A stretch of DNA of 64,000 bases from CAZIAK01 sp964537035 (GCA_964537035.1 CAZIAK010000009.1:60930-124929), one strand, 5' to 3'; positions 1-9,339 are shown, counted from the first letter of the stretch. Numbers and translations: made by a program. The notes: a model not told the origin generated them from the sequence alone.

Positions 1-262
1 ACAGCAGCTCGATGTGATCGCCAGACTTGAGCGTCAGGGACGGGCCGCCGGGCTCACCATTCAGCAGCAGCAGCTTGCTCTCGGCAGCCATGCGCACGGC
101 AGGGCGGTCGAGCGGGCCAAGGAGGGCATCGAGGTAGTCGAAGAGCGAGGTGCCGTGATGCTCCCGGCCGACCTCGTAGGTCTGTGAGTCTGGCTGATCC
201 GACCTGCTAATCGATCTTGAACCCCCAGAGGTTCGAGACGCTGAAGGGGGTGTTCTGCGCAT
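1..262 (-). CDS. RluA-type pseudouridine synthase, N-terminal part (runs off the window)
   Basis: The leftward frame is open from an ATG at 262 to the window edge (87 codons). After a low-complexity start it reads TYEVGREHHGTSLFDYL and later LLLLNGEPGG...LKSGDHIEL, which is the S4 RNA-binding fold that precedes the catalytic domain in RluA/C/D pseudouridine synthases (V-N-G then L-x-x-G-D-x-I-E-L). The catalytic Asp region lies outside the window. These enzymes isomerise uridines in rRNA or tRNA. The ATG lies inside the 3' end of the upstream esterase gene (56-base overlap). A start at an internal ATG near codon 56 would break the S4 domain, so the long start is preferred, but its position is uncertain. 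Confidence 0.66.
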   Translation of the reverse strand, partial: MRRTPPSASRTSGGSRSISRSDQPDSQTYEVGREHHGTSLFDYLDALLGPLDRPAVRMAAESKLLLLNGEPGGPSLTLKSGDHIELL

Positions 263-2069
263 CGAGAGTCATGAGCTGGATGGGGATGCGAATGCCACTG
301 AACAGAGGGTCGTTCGGAATGGTGGCTGGGAACGACGTGTCGCCGCTCGCATCGAGGGGCAGCAGGATAAGGATTGCCGGCGGAATAGGCGAGGCCGTCA
401 GCGTCACGCCCTTGATCGGCAGCAGCAGCTCCTGCAGGGCGATGATCAGCCAGGCGTTCTGGCCGTCGCTGGGGCAGTCGATCTGCACCGTGGAGCTGCT
501 ATTGATCGGCACCGGGTTGGGCGCACTCGTCAGGCTGCTGGTCCATTGCGGGTCAAACACCAGATCGACATCGATGCTGGTCCCTGCTGCCAGATCGAGG
601 TAGAGCGAGCCTGTAGACGGGTCGCTGTCCACCAGGGTCACCAGGGCGCCGCTGGAGTGGTCGAGCAGGTAGCTGGGCTGGCTGGCCAGATCGGTGAGCC
701 GCAGGGTGTAGGGCTGGCCAGCGGCAGCGCTGGCCGTGACCCGCACCGAGCCAGCGAGGGACGTCGCCGCGAGATCAACGTCGACCACCGCAGCGTTCTC
801 GACGGCGCTGATGTCGATGGTGCCGTTGAGCGCGTCTGCAGAACCCTCGACGTAGGTGAAGGCGCCACTGGCTCCCTGGGTCGTACTCACCCAGGAGGCG
901 GGGCCTCCCAGGTCTTGCTGGGCCGCGAAGTCGGTGGGGTAGCGGTCGACGGTGAGGCCATCCCAGAAATCAAAGAGCTCGGTCTCGTCGAGGACGGCCC
1001 AGGAGTGGGGCGCTGGCAGGCCATCGCCGCCGAGGGTGCCGGTCTGGATCACCTTGGTGGGTGTGGAGCCGAGGCCCAGGAGCAGAGTCTCGAAGGTCTC
1101 GTTGGTCCCGGGGATGTGGGTCAGGGGGTCGCCGCTGTCGTAGGTGATGTAGGTGGGGATGCTGCCCAGGTTGGTGGCCATGGACTCGACCGTGTCGACC
1201 ACGCCGGGCAGGGGCGGGTAGGTGCCCTCGGTGAAGTACATCCCGCTGGATTGGCGGTACTCGAAGGGCTTGGCCGTGGGGTCGCCGCCAAAGTTGTAGA
1301 TGTTCTCCAGCAGGGACTGGGTGCCCGCCGTGCCTGTGTTGTAGGTCTGGGTCCAGTCCATGGCTGCGCTCACCGTGCCCAGGCCGGCGATCATGATGTC
1401 GTCCGGGTCGCGGTGACGGGCGGCGAAGTTGGTCACCACACCACCGCCCATGGAGAAGCCCACCATGAAGATGCGGTCGGGGTCGATGTTGAAGTTGTCC
1501 AGCAGCCACTGGATCATCGCTTCGACGTGCTGTTGGCTGATGGGGCTGCCGAAGAGCTGGTCATCGAGGCCCGTGGGCGAGGCGTAGATGTAACCCCGTG
1601 CGTTGCATTCTTCGTCGAGGGTCGAGGCCCCGGCCACGCTGTTGGCCGACGATCCGAAGCCGTGATAGACCACAACCAATGGGTGGGCGGGCCCGAACTC
1701 GTCGTAGCTGTTGCCCAGCTGGTACTTGAAGATCTCAGGGAAGATCGTGCCGGTCTGGGCTGTGGTGAGGAAACCGTCGAACATGGTCGGCGGGGTGCCA
1801 CCGCTGCTCTCATAGGTCTGCTGCTCGACGGGGAAGCGGTCGGCGAAGATCAGCTGGTCTCGAGGGCTGTTGGCCAGCAGCGGAGGCAAGGGCGCGAAGC
1901 CCAGGTCGCCGGTGAGGGCGATGCGAGCGGCGCGGTGGGCCTCGTCTTCGAGGTTGAGAGCTGCCTTGGGGCCCACCTGGGGCGCCCGGGCCGCCACCTG
2001 GGCAGCCGCAGGAAGCGTGGACGCGCAGAGCAGGAGGCCCGCTGTCAGTCGTTTGGCGAAGATGTCCAT
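207..2069 (-). CDS. Secreted alpha/beta-hydrolase esterase (PHB-depolymerase/feruloyl-esterase-like)
   Basis: A 620-residue protein with a signal peptide (MDIFAKRLTAGLLLCAS...AAAQ). Residues about 125-360 form an alpha/beta-hydrolase: an HGFG oxyanion-hole segment near 136, the nucleophile elbow GFSMGGG with Ser near 206, and a late PAPHSW segment that probably supplies the His. This matches the poly(3-hydroxybutyrate) depolymerase/feruloyl esterase (LpqC-like) group, so an extracellular ester hydrolase is likely; the substrate cannot be told. A beta-rich domain follows, and the last ~100 residues form the C-terminal module seen in other secreted proteins here. The frame is open to 2177, but the ATG at 2069 puts the signal peptide at the N terminus. 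Confidence 0.82.
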   Translation of the reverse strand: MDIFAKRLTAGLLLCASTLPAAAQVAARAPQVGPKAALNLEDEAHRAARIALTGDLGFAPLPPLLANSPRDQLIFADRFPVEQQTYESSGGTPPTMFDGFLTTAQTGTIFPEIFKYQLGNSYDEFGPAHPLVVVYHGFGSSANSVAGASTLDEECNARGYIYASPTGLDDQLFGSPISQQHVEAMIQWLLDNFNIDPDRIFMVGFSMGGGVVTNFAARHRDPDDIMIAGLGTVSAAMDWTQTYNTGTAGTQSLLENIYNFGGDPTAKPFEYRQSSGMYFTEGTYPPLPGVVDTVESMATNLGSIPTYITYDSGDPLTHIPGTNETFETLLLGLGSTPTKVIQTGTLGGDGLPAPHSWAVLDETELFDFWDGLTVDRYPTDFAAQQDLGGPASWVSTTQGASGAFTYVEGSADALNGTIDISAVENAAVVDVDLAATSLAGSVRVTASAAAGQPYTLRLTDLASQPSYLLDHSSGALVTLVDSDPSTGSLYLDLAAGTSIDVDLVFDPQWTSSLTSAPNPVPINSSSTVQIDCPSDGQNAWLIIALQELLLPIKGVTLTASPIPPAILILLPLDASGDTSFPATIPNDPLFSGIRIPIQLMTLDAQNTPFSVSNLWGFKID

Positions 2070-2112
2070 GAACACTGTCTCGGCGGCGCTGAGGGAGGAT
2101 CGAGCTCTAGAC

Positions 2113-2134
2113 GCCACATTTTCGGGAATGTGGC
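2113..2134. terminator. 8-bp perfect hairpin between TPR gene and esterase gene
   Basis: Arms gccacatt and aatgtggc pair perfectly around the loop ttcggg. It lies 3' of the leftward TPR gene and 5' of the leftward esterase gene. There is no U-tract, so it may be a weak terminator or a 5'-UTR structure. Confidence 0.35.
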
Positions 2135-2243
2135 ACCACTTTAGTCTGGAACCCAGAATTTGGCCATTCAGAGCCACATCGACCAGTTCTGGACAGGGTC
2201 TTGAGCGAGGTGGGCTCGTGAACCGAAGCCCCTCAATGAGAGA

Positions 2244-3422
2244 TCAGCCGCCGGCGGTTGATACCAGACCTTGGAGATGTTCTTCGAGCCCCACCAATCG
2301 GGAGTCGCTGGCGTCGATGGCCAACGCGGCCCGATAGTGCAAGACGGCCTCAGAAGGCCTGTTTCTGGCCTCTTCCAGGCGACCCAGCTCCAATCGGGCC
2401 CGCACCTGGTCGCCGCTCTGCTGGGCAGCGTCCAGTCCCCTGAATAATTGTTCTGTCGCGTGGTCGAAGTCGCCTTCGCGCAGGGACAGGGCACCATCGT
2501 TCAGCAGGGCGCCCACGTGGGTGGGCTCGCTGGCCAGGGCCTGGGCATAGCGCTGGTGGGCCAGATCAGACCTGTCGGTGACCGTGGCGATGAAGCCCAG
2601 GTTGAACAGGGCCCGCGCATTCTCTGGTTCGCCACTCAATACCGCCAGAAACGCCCCTTCTGCCAGCTCCAGCAGCTGATTGTCCGGGAGGTAGTGCTGG
2701 TAGAGATCGAGGTAGGTCATGCCCACACCCAGGGCTGCCTCGGTGTCGCCGGGGGACTCGCTCAGGCGGTTTCGGTAGGCATTGAGAAACTGGTTCACCT
2801 TCTCGAGGTAGGCAGAGCGCTCCCGTTCGATCTCAGCCAGCTCGAGGTCACCCTGGCGGCGGGCGATCTGGGACAGGCCGTGGTGGGCCTCGGCGGCCCG
2901 GGGTGAGAGGGGGTCCTGGGCCACGTAGGCGGTCAGGTGAACCTGGGCGCCAGGGTCGTCATCGAGGGCCAGGGCCACCCTGCCGGAGACGAGGGACAGA
3001 TAGGGGATGTCGTTCAGCAGCTGCTCCGCCTGGGCCAGGTGGGCGGGAGCCTCGGCGACGCGCCCCATGTCCAGCAGGGCCTCGGCCATGAGCAGGTGGG
3101 CCGCCCCATTGCCTGCGTGGGCAGCGAGCTCCCGTTGTAGGGCCGCCAGGGCTTCGGCGGGCTGGCCCGCGTCGAGGTGAGCGACGGCCTGGTAGTGGTC
3201 CAGTCCCGCCGGCAGGTCCTCTGGCGAGGTCTGCTCCCTGATCTGCGCGATGGCTGTCAGGGCGCCCTCCGGATCGCCAGCGCCAAGGCTGGCCATGATC
3301 TCGGGGAACTGCCTGCCAGCCTCGGCAGGATCGTAGGCCGTCACAGGGGCGTCGCCGCAGCCCCAGCACAACAGGGCGAAGGCGACGAGACAGCAGAAGT
3401 GCGGGGAGGGTTGGGCGATCAT
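2244..3422 (-). CDS. TPR-repeat lipoprotein
   Basis: A 392-residue predicted lipoprotein: MIAQPSP...CCLVAFALLCWGC carries a hydrophobic signal and a lipobox-like LCWGC. The rest is alpha-helical with tetratricopeptide-like repeats (for example AAHLLMAEALLDMGRVAEA, ARALFNLGFIATVTDRSDLA, AVLHYRAALAIDASD). TPR proteins act as scaffolds for protein-protein contact; no enzyme motif is visible. It follows the ASPIC/UnbV gene on the same strand by 87 bases, so the two are probably co-transcribed. TPR and ASPIC/FG-GAP genes are often paired in Planctomycetota and Acidobacteriota. The frame extends upstream to 3491, but the start at 3422 gives a proper signal. Confidence 0.8.
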   Translation of the reverse strand: MIAQPSPHFCCLVAFALLCWGCGDAPVTAYDPAEAGRQFPEIMASLGAGDPEGALTAIAQIREQTSPEDLPAGLDHYQAVAHLDAGQPAEALAALQRELAAHAGNGAAHLLMAEALLDMGRVAEAPAHLAQAEQLLNDIPYLSLVSGRVALALDDDPGAQVHLTAYVAQDPLSPRAAEAHHGLSQIARRQGDLELAEIERERSAYLEKVNQFLNAYRNRLSESPGDTEAALGVGMTYLDLYQHYLPDNQLLELAEGAFLAVLSGEPENARALFNLGFIATVTDRSDLAHQRYAQALASEPTHVGALLNDGALSLREGDFDHATEQLFRGLDAAQQSGDQVRARLELGRLEEARNRPSEAVLHYRAALAIDASDSRLVGLEEHLQGLVSTAGG

Positions 3423-3509
3423 GGAGCGCAGTTTGGCCCAGAACGCCACCCGGAGCGAGGACCGATCTCTCACCCGACGTGCTGCAATCACCGCACAACC
3501 TGCCTGGCC

Positions 3510-5276
3510 TCAGCGGTCGTCTGCCAGGGGCGATCGCGCCACCACTCCCCGGCCCCGCTCGATGACGTATCGGCTGCCGAAGTGCAGCGTCGAGGCGTCG
3601 AGGGTCTCCCGCTCGCCGCCGGGCCAGAGCACGGTGGCGGTCAAGATCGGGCCCACCCCGGAGAAATGCAGGCGCGGGTCGTTGCTGGTCTGGAAGCCCC
3701 GGGCCGACACCGTCTGTCTGGACTGGGTGCCAGCGGCTGTGGTCAACGAGAGCGTGGCGCCAAAGGCCTCGGCAGCCCTCGCTGAGCCGTCGCGCAGGGT
3801 GGCGAGCAAGTACCGCCGGGGGCGGTCATGACCATTGAGGTAGAGCCTGGGGCTCCCGTCGAGGGCGAGCACGACGAGGTCGAGATCGCCGTCGCCATCC
3901 AGGTCGCCCCTGGCTGCCGCTCGGCCCACCAGCGCACTCTGGTCAGGGAAGGCGTTGGCTCCGAAGGTGCCGTCGCCTCGTCCGGGGAGCAGCATCAAGG
4001 GCTGGGCATAGCCCCGCTCCCCCGCGACCTGGTCGACTTCTGGATAGACGTGCCCGTTGGCGAAGAACTCGTCGAGGTGCCCGTCCCCATCGAAGTCGGC
4101 CAGGTGAACACCCCAGCCCAACAGGGGCCGGCTGGCGTGGCCGCTGCCGGACGGCGCGGAGACCTCCCGGAAGAGCCAGTGGCCCTCGTTGCGATAGAGC
4201 GCGTTCGCTTCGTTGGAGAAGTTGGTCACCAGCAGGTCGAAGTCGCCGTCCCCGTCCATGTCGCCCATGTTCACGCCCATGCCGGCCTGGGCCCGGCCCG
4301 CCCCGTCGCTGCTCGCGCCTGAGAGGGCGCCCAGGGCTTCGAAGCGACCGTCGCCCCGGTTGCGCAGCACGAAGTTGTCCACCGAGTCGTTGGCGATGTA
4401 GAGGTCGGGGTGTCCGTCCTGGTCGATGTCGGCGAACAACACGCCCAGGCCGAACGACGGGGGACGGGCGCCCAGGCCGGCGGCCGCGGTGCCGTCCACG
4501 AACCAGGGCGCCGCTGGCAGCCCGCGCAAGAGGACGTCGGGCTGGGGCGTCATGCCGTGGGGGCCGCACATGACGGGCAAACCTGCGTAGCGGCAGGGCA
4601 GCTCGCCGATGCGATCCATGGGTGGGTTCACGGGGTCGATGTCCAGGTACCGGGCCAGGTACAGGTCGAGCAGGCCGTCGCCGTCGGCGTCGGCCAGGGC
4701 CAGGCTGGTGGTCCAGTCACGTGGGGAGCTGCGGCCGGGGAGTGGCTGCCGTTCGAAATGCAGCGAGCCGTTGGCGGTGGGGCGGTTGAAGAAGAGGTTG
4801 TCATGGCCCACGCCACCGATGACCAGATCGGGCAGCCCGTCTCTGTCGATGTCGCCCACGGTGATGCCCGTGGGCCAGCCCGTCATGGAGACACCTGCGT
4901 CTGCAACCCGCTCGAAGCGCGGCACCCCGTCGAGCACACCCTGGTTGAGCAGGAGGTGATGTTCGACCACCGTGCCCTCAGCCAGCCCTTGCCGGGTGTT
5001 GCCGTCGACAAACACCACGTCGAGGTCGCCGTCATTGTCCAGGTCGGCCAGGGCGAGGCCGTTGCCGTTCACCTCCAGAATCGTGCGCTTCACACCGGCG
5101 ACCCCGCCGCAGGTCAGGGCGATGTCCAGGCCCGCCTGGGCGGCGACCTCGGTAAAGGCGAACCGGGGGACCTGGGGCGGGGAAGACTCGGCGGGGGCAG
5201 GCGGACCACAAGCCACCAGCATCCACACCGCGGCGGACAGCAAGGCAAGGCGACGAGAGGAAGCGAGAGAGCACAT
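3510..5276 (-). CDS. FG-GAP / ASPIC-UnbV (CRTAC1-like) lipoprotein
   Basis: A 588-residue protein starting MCSLASSRRLALLSAAVWMLVACG, a lipoprotein signal with lipobox LVAC. Residues about 40-480 carry seven or so FG-GAP/integrin-like calcium-binding blades (LADLDNDGDLDVVFVDG, VGDIDRDGLPDLVIGG, LADFDGDGHLDEFF, RGDLDGDGDLDLV), expected to fold as a beta-propeller. The C-terminal ~75 residues (AFGATLSL...VLWPGGERETL) match the ASPIC/UnbV domain. The family is cell-surface or periplasmic and its function is not established. The frame stays open to 5717, but that would overlap the divergent threonine aldolase gene; the ATG at 5276 gives the signal peptide. It probably leads an operon with the TPR lipoprotein downstream. 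Confidence 0.88.
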   Translation of the reverse strand: MCSLASSRRLALLSAAVWMLVACGPPAPAESSPPQVPRFAFTEVAAQAGLDIALTCGGVAGVKRTILEVNGNGLALADLDNDGDLDVVFVDGNTRQGLAEGTVVEHHLLLNQGVLDGVPRFERVADAGVSMTGWPTGITVGDIDRDGLPDLVIGGVGHDNLFFNRPTANGSLHFERQPLPGRSSPRDWTTSLALADADGDGLLDLYLARYLDIDPVNPPMDRIGELPCRYAGLPVMCGPHGMTPQPDVLLRGLPAAPWFVDGTAAAGLGARPPSFGLGVLFADIDQDGHPDLYIANDSVDNFVLRNRGDGRFEALGALSGASSDGAGRAQAGMGVNMGDMDGDGDFDLLVTNFSNEANALYRNEGHWLFREVSAPSGSGHASRPLLGWGVHLADFDGDGHLDEFFANGHVYPEVDQVAGERGYAQPLMLLPGRGDGTFGANAFPDQSALVGRAAARGDLDGDGDLDLVVLALDGSPRLYLNGHDRPRRYLLATLRDGSARAAEAFGATLSLTTAAGTQSRQTVSARGFQTSNDPRLHFSGVGPILTATVLWPGGERETLDASTLHFGSRYVIERGRGVVARSPLADDR

Positions 5277-5346
5277 GTTGCTGAGCAGGATACGGGGGCA
5301 GCCAGAGCCGTTGCTACACTGCCGCCCCGCCGGAGCCACAAAGACG

Positions 5347-6363
5347 ATGCACGATCTACGCAGCGACACTGTCACCCAGCCCACCCCAGCCATGCGCGCC
5401 GCCATGGCGGAGGCCGCCGTGGGCGATGACGTGTTCGGCGAAGACCCCACGGTCTCCCTGCTTGAAGCCCGGGCTGCCGAGCTGTTCGGCAAGGAGGCCG
5501 CGGTGTTCGTGCCCTCGGGCACCATGGGCAACCAGATCTGCCTGGGCGTGCTGACCTCTGCGGGCAGCGAGGTCATCGCCGAGAGCGACGCGCACATCCT
5601 GCTCAACGAGGGCGGGGCGGTCTCGCGCCTGTGGGGTTGCCAGATCCGTTCGGTGAGTGGGCACAACGGCGTGCTCGCCCCGGACGACGTGGCGGCCTTG
5701 ATTCGCGGGGATGACATCCATTACCCGCTCACCTCCGTTGTCTCTGTGGAGAACACCCACAACTACGCCGGGGGCACGGTGTGGCCTCAAGAGTCACTCG
5801 ATGCGTTGTCCCACCTGTGTCGAGACCGCGGGCTGGCCCTGCACATGGATGGCGCCCGTGTGTTCAACGCCCAGGTGGCCAGCGGTGTGCCCGTCTCCCG
5901 TATCACTCGCGACGTGGACATGGCTTCGGTCTGCCTGTCGAAGGGCCTGGGCGCTCCCGTGGGTTCGCTGGTGGTGGGCTCGGCGGCGCGGATTCACGCC
6001 GCCCGTCGCGTGCGCAAGATCCTCGGGGGCGGCATGCGTCAGGCGGGTGTCCTGGCCGCAGCCGCCTTGATCGCCATCGAGGAAGGGCCTGCGCTCATGG
6101 CCCACGACCATCGTCGGGCCGCCGCCCTCGCCGCGCACCTGGCCGGGTTGCCCGGTCTCTCCGTCGACGCGGACTCGGTGCAGACGAACATCGTCTTCGC
6201 CAACACCCGCGCTCCCGCGATCGAAGCCGAGGCTCGTCTGGCCGAGAAGGGCATCCTGGTCATGGCCCTGGCACCATCCCGCCTGCGCTTCGTCTTTCAT
6301 CGCGACCTGGACGACGACGCACTGACCGCAGCAACCGAGGCCTGCACCGCGCTCTTCAGCTGA
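5347..6363 (+). CDS. ltaE: Low-specificity L-threonine aldolase
   Basis: A 338-residue fold-type I PLP enzyme of full family length, beginning MHDLRSDTVTQPT, the signature start of threonine aldolases. The PLP Asp/Arg region is HMDGARVFNA (168-177) and the Schiff-base lysine is Lys199 in CLSKGLGAPVGS. It cleaves L-threonine and L-allo-threonine to glycine and acetaldehyde in the cytoplasm. It diverges from the ASPIC gene with only 70 bases between start codons, so promoters for both must lie there. The ATG at 5347 is fixed by the conserved N terminus. Confidence 0.96.
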   Translation: MHDLRSDTVTQPTPAMRAAMAEAAVGDDVFGEDPTVSLLEARAAELFGKEAAVFVPSGTMGNQICLGVLTSAGSEVIAESDAHILLNEGGAVSRLWGCQIRSVSGHNGVLAPDDVAALIRGDDIHYPLTSVVSVENTHNYAGGTVWPQESLDALSHLCRDRGLALHMDGARVFNAQVASGVPVSRITRDVDMASVCLSKGLGAPVGSLVVGSAARIHAARRVRKILGGGMRQAGVLAAAALIAIEEGPALMAHDHRRAAALAAHLAGLPGLSVDADSVQTNIVFANTRAPAIEAEARLAEKGILVMALAPSRLRFVFHRDLDDDALTAATEACTALFS

Positions 6364-6443
6364 CGGGGGAGCTTGTGCCATGGGTTGGCAGCTCACAACG
6401 CTCCGGGCTCGGCGCCGACGGCTGTGAGACCATGGTCGGACCT

Positions 6444-6468
6444 GCATCGCGCAGCAAAGCGCAGATGC
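6444..6468. terminator. Hairpin between convergent genes
   Basis: Arms gcatc/gatgc and inner gcgc/gcgc pair, with one bulged base, around agcaaa. It sits between the stop of the threonine aldolase and the stop of the leftward ABC permease, where a shared terminator is expected. There is no U-tract. Confidence 0.3.
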
Positions 6469-8069
6469 TACTGCCCCAGGTCTCGGCTCGGGTCCACCCG
6501 GCGAAAGATGCGCCCGACGATGGTGACCAGGAGGCATGTCTCGAGCACGAGGGCCAGGGCTGAAAGGGCCAGGCCTGCAGCCGGGTTGCCCAGGAACCAG
6601 CCCACGCCCAGCCCCGGGAGGGCAGCCAGCCCGAGGGCAGCGGCCAGGGTCAGCATCTTGGCCAGCATGAGCGCGTACATCCGTCCCATCTCGACGGCGC
6701 CGGGGGGGCCCCGGGTGTAGTCGAGGCGGAAGGGGTAGAGCAGGTATGCGCCGTTCTCCACGCACAGCTGGATGACGTTCAAGAAGGGCAGCAGCAAGAA
6801 GCCGGCGACCCACCACAGCCGCTGTCCAGCCGGGACCGCGAAGACGATCCAGCCGGTGAGCATGAGCTGAACGCCAAAGAGCACGAGGGCGCTGGCCAGG
6901 ATCTGTCCCGCAGCCAAGGCCGTGTTCGAGCTGGGCAGGGAGCGCAGCCAGGCCAGGTTGTCGTAGTCGGAGCGAAAATCGCAGGTGACGTACATCGGTC
7001 CCATGAACAGCAGCATGCCTAGCATGGCGCCCACGCCGACCTGGGGGCGCGGGTCGTCACCGACGAAGGTGAGCACGCCGCCCATGAGCAGGGTGAAGGC
7101 GATGAGCATGCCGAAGGCCATGCCCTTGCGGCGTAGCACCGAGAACTGACGCCAGATGTGGGGCCCCGCGCCGCCCCAGCGAGGCAGGGAGGGGATGACG
7201 CGGCCGCTGGTCTTCTCGCGAGGCTTGTCCGGAATGACCACGCCCTTCGACATGCGCTGCAACTTCTGTTGCACGAACTCGCTGGTCTCACTCGCCTGCT
7301 CGCGAATGGGGCGAGCAAAACCCAGGATGCGCCAGAGCAGGAGTGCCATGACCACGGCGCAGAGGCCGAGATCGAGGCCGGGGTTGGGAGCTGTGAGCAC
7401 TGCGGCCCAGGGCCTGGCTACGATTCCCAGTGGAACGAAGACGTCCGCACTCCAGCCTCCGAGTTGAGCGCGGCTGACTCCCACGGTGACACCGGCGACG
7501 AGGATCACCACCGCGGCCCAGAGCAGGGCCCAGCGTCGACGGAGCTTGCGCGGCTTGCCCATGAAGCACAGGTCGACGGCGATGGACACGAGGACCAGGG
7601 TCTCGAACAACAGCAGGTAGCCCACGGCCACGCGCCACATGGGGGCGCCTTGAGGACGCAAGAAGAGCGTGAAGATGAGCGCCGCCGTACCAGACTTGAA
7701 GCTGGAGCTGCCGATGCGGGAGAAGAGCAGCGCCCTGGTCCCGATCGGTGCGGGGAAGAGAAACTGCACCTCGGGTGGGGTGAACACGAGCGAGCCGTTG
7801 GCCACCGCTCCCACCGCGGTGGAGATGAAGAAGAAGCTGAGAAACAAGGGCAGGATCACGTCGCCCTTGTCGCCGGCGAACATGGGGTTGCCGCCCGAGT
7901 CTTGTTGTTGGGCGAAGACGAAGAAGCCCACCATGCCCAGGCCCACGATGAGCAGGACGAGGCGCTTGGGCTGGCGCAGGGACTTCATCAGATGACGGGC
8001 CCTGGCCTTGGCGCTCATGCGGGCCAACAGCAGCAGCGAGCCCATGCCCTCCCAGCCACTGTGACTCAC
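6468..8069 (-). CDS. ABC exporter membrane subunit
   Basis: A 533-residue integral membrane protein with about ten to twelve hydrophobic segments (for example LVLLIVGLGMVGFFVF, VILPLFLSFFFISTAVG, ALLLWRILGF, FGMLIAFTLLMGGVL). It resembles the putative ABC-exporter permeases that pair with a single ATPase. The start is a GTG that overlaps the ATPase stop in the sequence GTGA, so the two genes are translationally coupled and form one transporter. Substrate unknown; nearby genes do not identify one. Confidence 0.85.
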   Translation of the reverse strand: MSHSGWEGMGSLLLLARMSAKARARHLMKSLRQPKRLVLLIVGLGMVGFFVFAQQQDSGGNPMFAGDKGDVILPLFLSFFFISTAVGAVANGSLVFTPPEVQFLFPAPIGTRALLFSRIGSSSFKSGTAALIFTLFLRPQGAPMWRVAVGYLLLFETLVLVSIAVDLCFMGKPRKLRRRWALLWAAVVILVAGVTVGVSRAQLGGWSADVFVPLGIVARPWAAVLTAPNPGLDLGLCAVVMALLLWRILGFARPIREQASETSEFVQQKLQRMSKGVVIPDKPREKTSGRVIPSLPRWGGAGPHIWRQFSVLRRKGMAFGMLIAFTLLMGGVLTFVGDDPRPQVGVGAMLGMLLFMGPMYVTCDFRSDYDNLAWLRSLPSSNTALAAGQILASALVLFGVQLMLTGWIVFAVPAGQRLWWVAGFLLLPFLNVIQLCVENGAYLLYPFRLDYTRGPPGAVEMGRMYALMLAKMLTLAAALGLAALPGLGVGWFLGNPAAGLALSALALVLETCLLVTIVGRIFRRVDPSRDLGQ

Positions 8070-8803
8070 GAGGTCTCGCCGCTCTGATCCGAGCCGATGG
8101 CGGCAAGGAAGACGTCCTCGAGCGTGGTGCCGTCATGCTCGGCCTGCTGCCTCAGCTGCTCAAGGCTGCCGGAGAGACGCAGCTGCCCCTTGTGGACGAT
8201 GGCCATGCGGGTGGCGAGCTTCTCCACGAACTCCAGCTGGTGACTGGAAATGATCACCGCGCTGCCTGAGGCCGCTCGAGCGGTGATGGCTCGGGCCATG
8301 CGCTTGCGACCCGGAGGATCGAGCCCGGTGAGCGGCTCATCGAGGAGCAGGGCCACGGGGTCGTGGAGGAAAGCGCAGCAGATGGCCAGCTTCTGACGCA
8401 TGCCCCTTGAGAGGGACGACGCGGTCGCGTGCCGACGCTCGCCGAGGTCGAACTCCTCCAGCAGGGCCCCGAAGCGCGCCTCGCGATCGGTGACACCGTA
8501 CAGATCAGAGACGAAGACGAGGTGCTCTTGGACAGTCAGCGAATCGAAGAGCATGGGCGTGTCGGGGACGAAGGCCAGCTCGGCCCGAGCCTTCACGGCG
8601 TCGCCCTCGAGGGCGTGGCCGGCGATGACGACCTTGCCCTCGGTGGGCTGGATGATCCCGGCGAGCATGCGCAAGAACGTGGTCTTGCCCGCGCCGTTGA
8701 TGCCCACCAGGCCGACGATCTCTCCCGGATCGACGGAGAGGTCGAGGTGATCGACAGCCACGGTGCCGTCAAAAACCTTGGTGAGACCCGTGGTCTCGAT
8801 CAT
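8066..8803 (-). CDS. ABC transporter ATP-binding protein
   Basis: A 245-residue ABC ATPase: Walker A GINGAGKT (residues 34-41), signature LSRGMRQK (131-138; a variant of LSGGQ), Walker B ALLLDEP with Glu near 156, and the switch His in SSHQLE. It resembles the CcmA/drug-exporter group (TLEDVFL near the C terminus is typical). It energises the coupled permease. Two ATGs lie nine bases apart; the second (8803) is chosen because the Shine-Dalgarno AGGGAG lies nine bases before it and directly abuts the first. Confidence 0.93.
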   Translation of the reverse strand: MIETTGLTKVFDGTVAVDHLDLSVDPGEIVGLVGINGAGKTTFLRMLAGIIQPTEGKVVIAGHALEGDAVKARAELAFVPDTPMLFDSLTVQEHLVFVSDLYGVTDREARFGALLEEFDLGERRHATASSLSRGMRQKLAICCAFLHDPVALLLDEPLTGLDPPGRKRMARAITARAASGSAVIISSHQLEFVEKLATRMAIVHKGQLRLSGSLEQLRQQAEHDGTTLEDVFLAAIGSDQSGETS

Positions 8804-8922
8804 CGCTGACATCTCCCTCTGAGGTCGGTTGGGCGGGGCCGGATTGTAGGGCTGTGTGGGGAGGAGGTCGACGCTATGCTCGGGTTTCCTTCTCTCATTC
8901 GTTCGCATGGAGTGCGCTGGCC

Positions 8923-9339
8923 GTGGGCGGTATCAATCCCTACATCAATGAAGTACAGGCAGACTTGCCTGAGACGCCCTACACCATCACCTTCGTCCTG
9001 GGAGACGAAGAGCGACTGGTGGAGGTCGACCCCACGAAGCTGCCGTACACCGATGAAGGACTGCCGGGGTCCGTGCTTGAGATCGCCCTGGGCCACGGCA
9101 TCGACATCGATCATGCCTGCGGCGGGGTGGCGGCCTGCTCGACCTGCCACGTGTTGGTCGAAGAGGGGGGGCAGAGCTGCAATCCGCCGAGCGAGGCCGA
9201 AGACGACATGCTCGACGAGGCGCCGGGAGTCAGCGACACCTCGCGGCTCTCCTGCCAGTGCATCCCCAACGGCAAGGCTCCTCTGAGGGTGAGTGTGCCC
9301 GACTGGAACCGCAACGCCGTGCGTGAGGCCGCGCACTGA
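8923..9339 (+). CDS. ISC-type 2Fe-2S ferredoxin
   Basis: A 138-residue ferredoxin of the adrenodoxin/Isc-Fdx type. The cluster ligands are Cys66, Cys72 and Cys75 in HACGGVAACSTCH plus Cys111 in RLSCQC; DEAPG is also family-typical. It carries electrons for iron-sulfur cluster assembly or other oxidoreductases in the cytoplasm. A GTG at 8923 gives the N terminus MGGINPYINEV, which fits this subfamily, with GGAG about ten bases upstream. The frame is open further upstream, but that part is not protein-like. It diverges from the ABC operon. Confidence 0.88.
   Translation: MGGINPYINEVQADLPETPYTITFVLGDEERLVEVDPTKLPYTDEGLPGSVLEIALGHGIDIDHACGGVAACSTCHVLVEEGGQSCNPPSEAEDDMLDEAPGVSDTSRLSCQCIPNGKAPLRVSVPDWNRNAVREAAH

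Noticed and set aside
546..2144. 532-codon rightward open frame opposite the esterase
   Set aside because: Compositionally biased product without motifs; the leftward frame has a signal peptide and GFSMGG.
8854..8922. Longer N terminus for the ferredoxin
   Set aside because: The extra 23 codons (WGGGRRYARVSFSHSF...) do not fit the family, whereas GTG 8923 gives the typical G-G-x-N-P-Y-I start.
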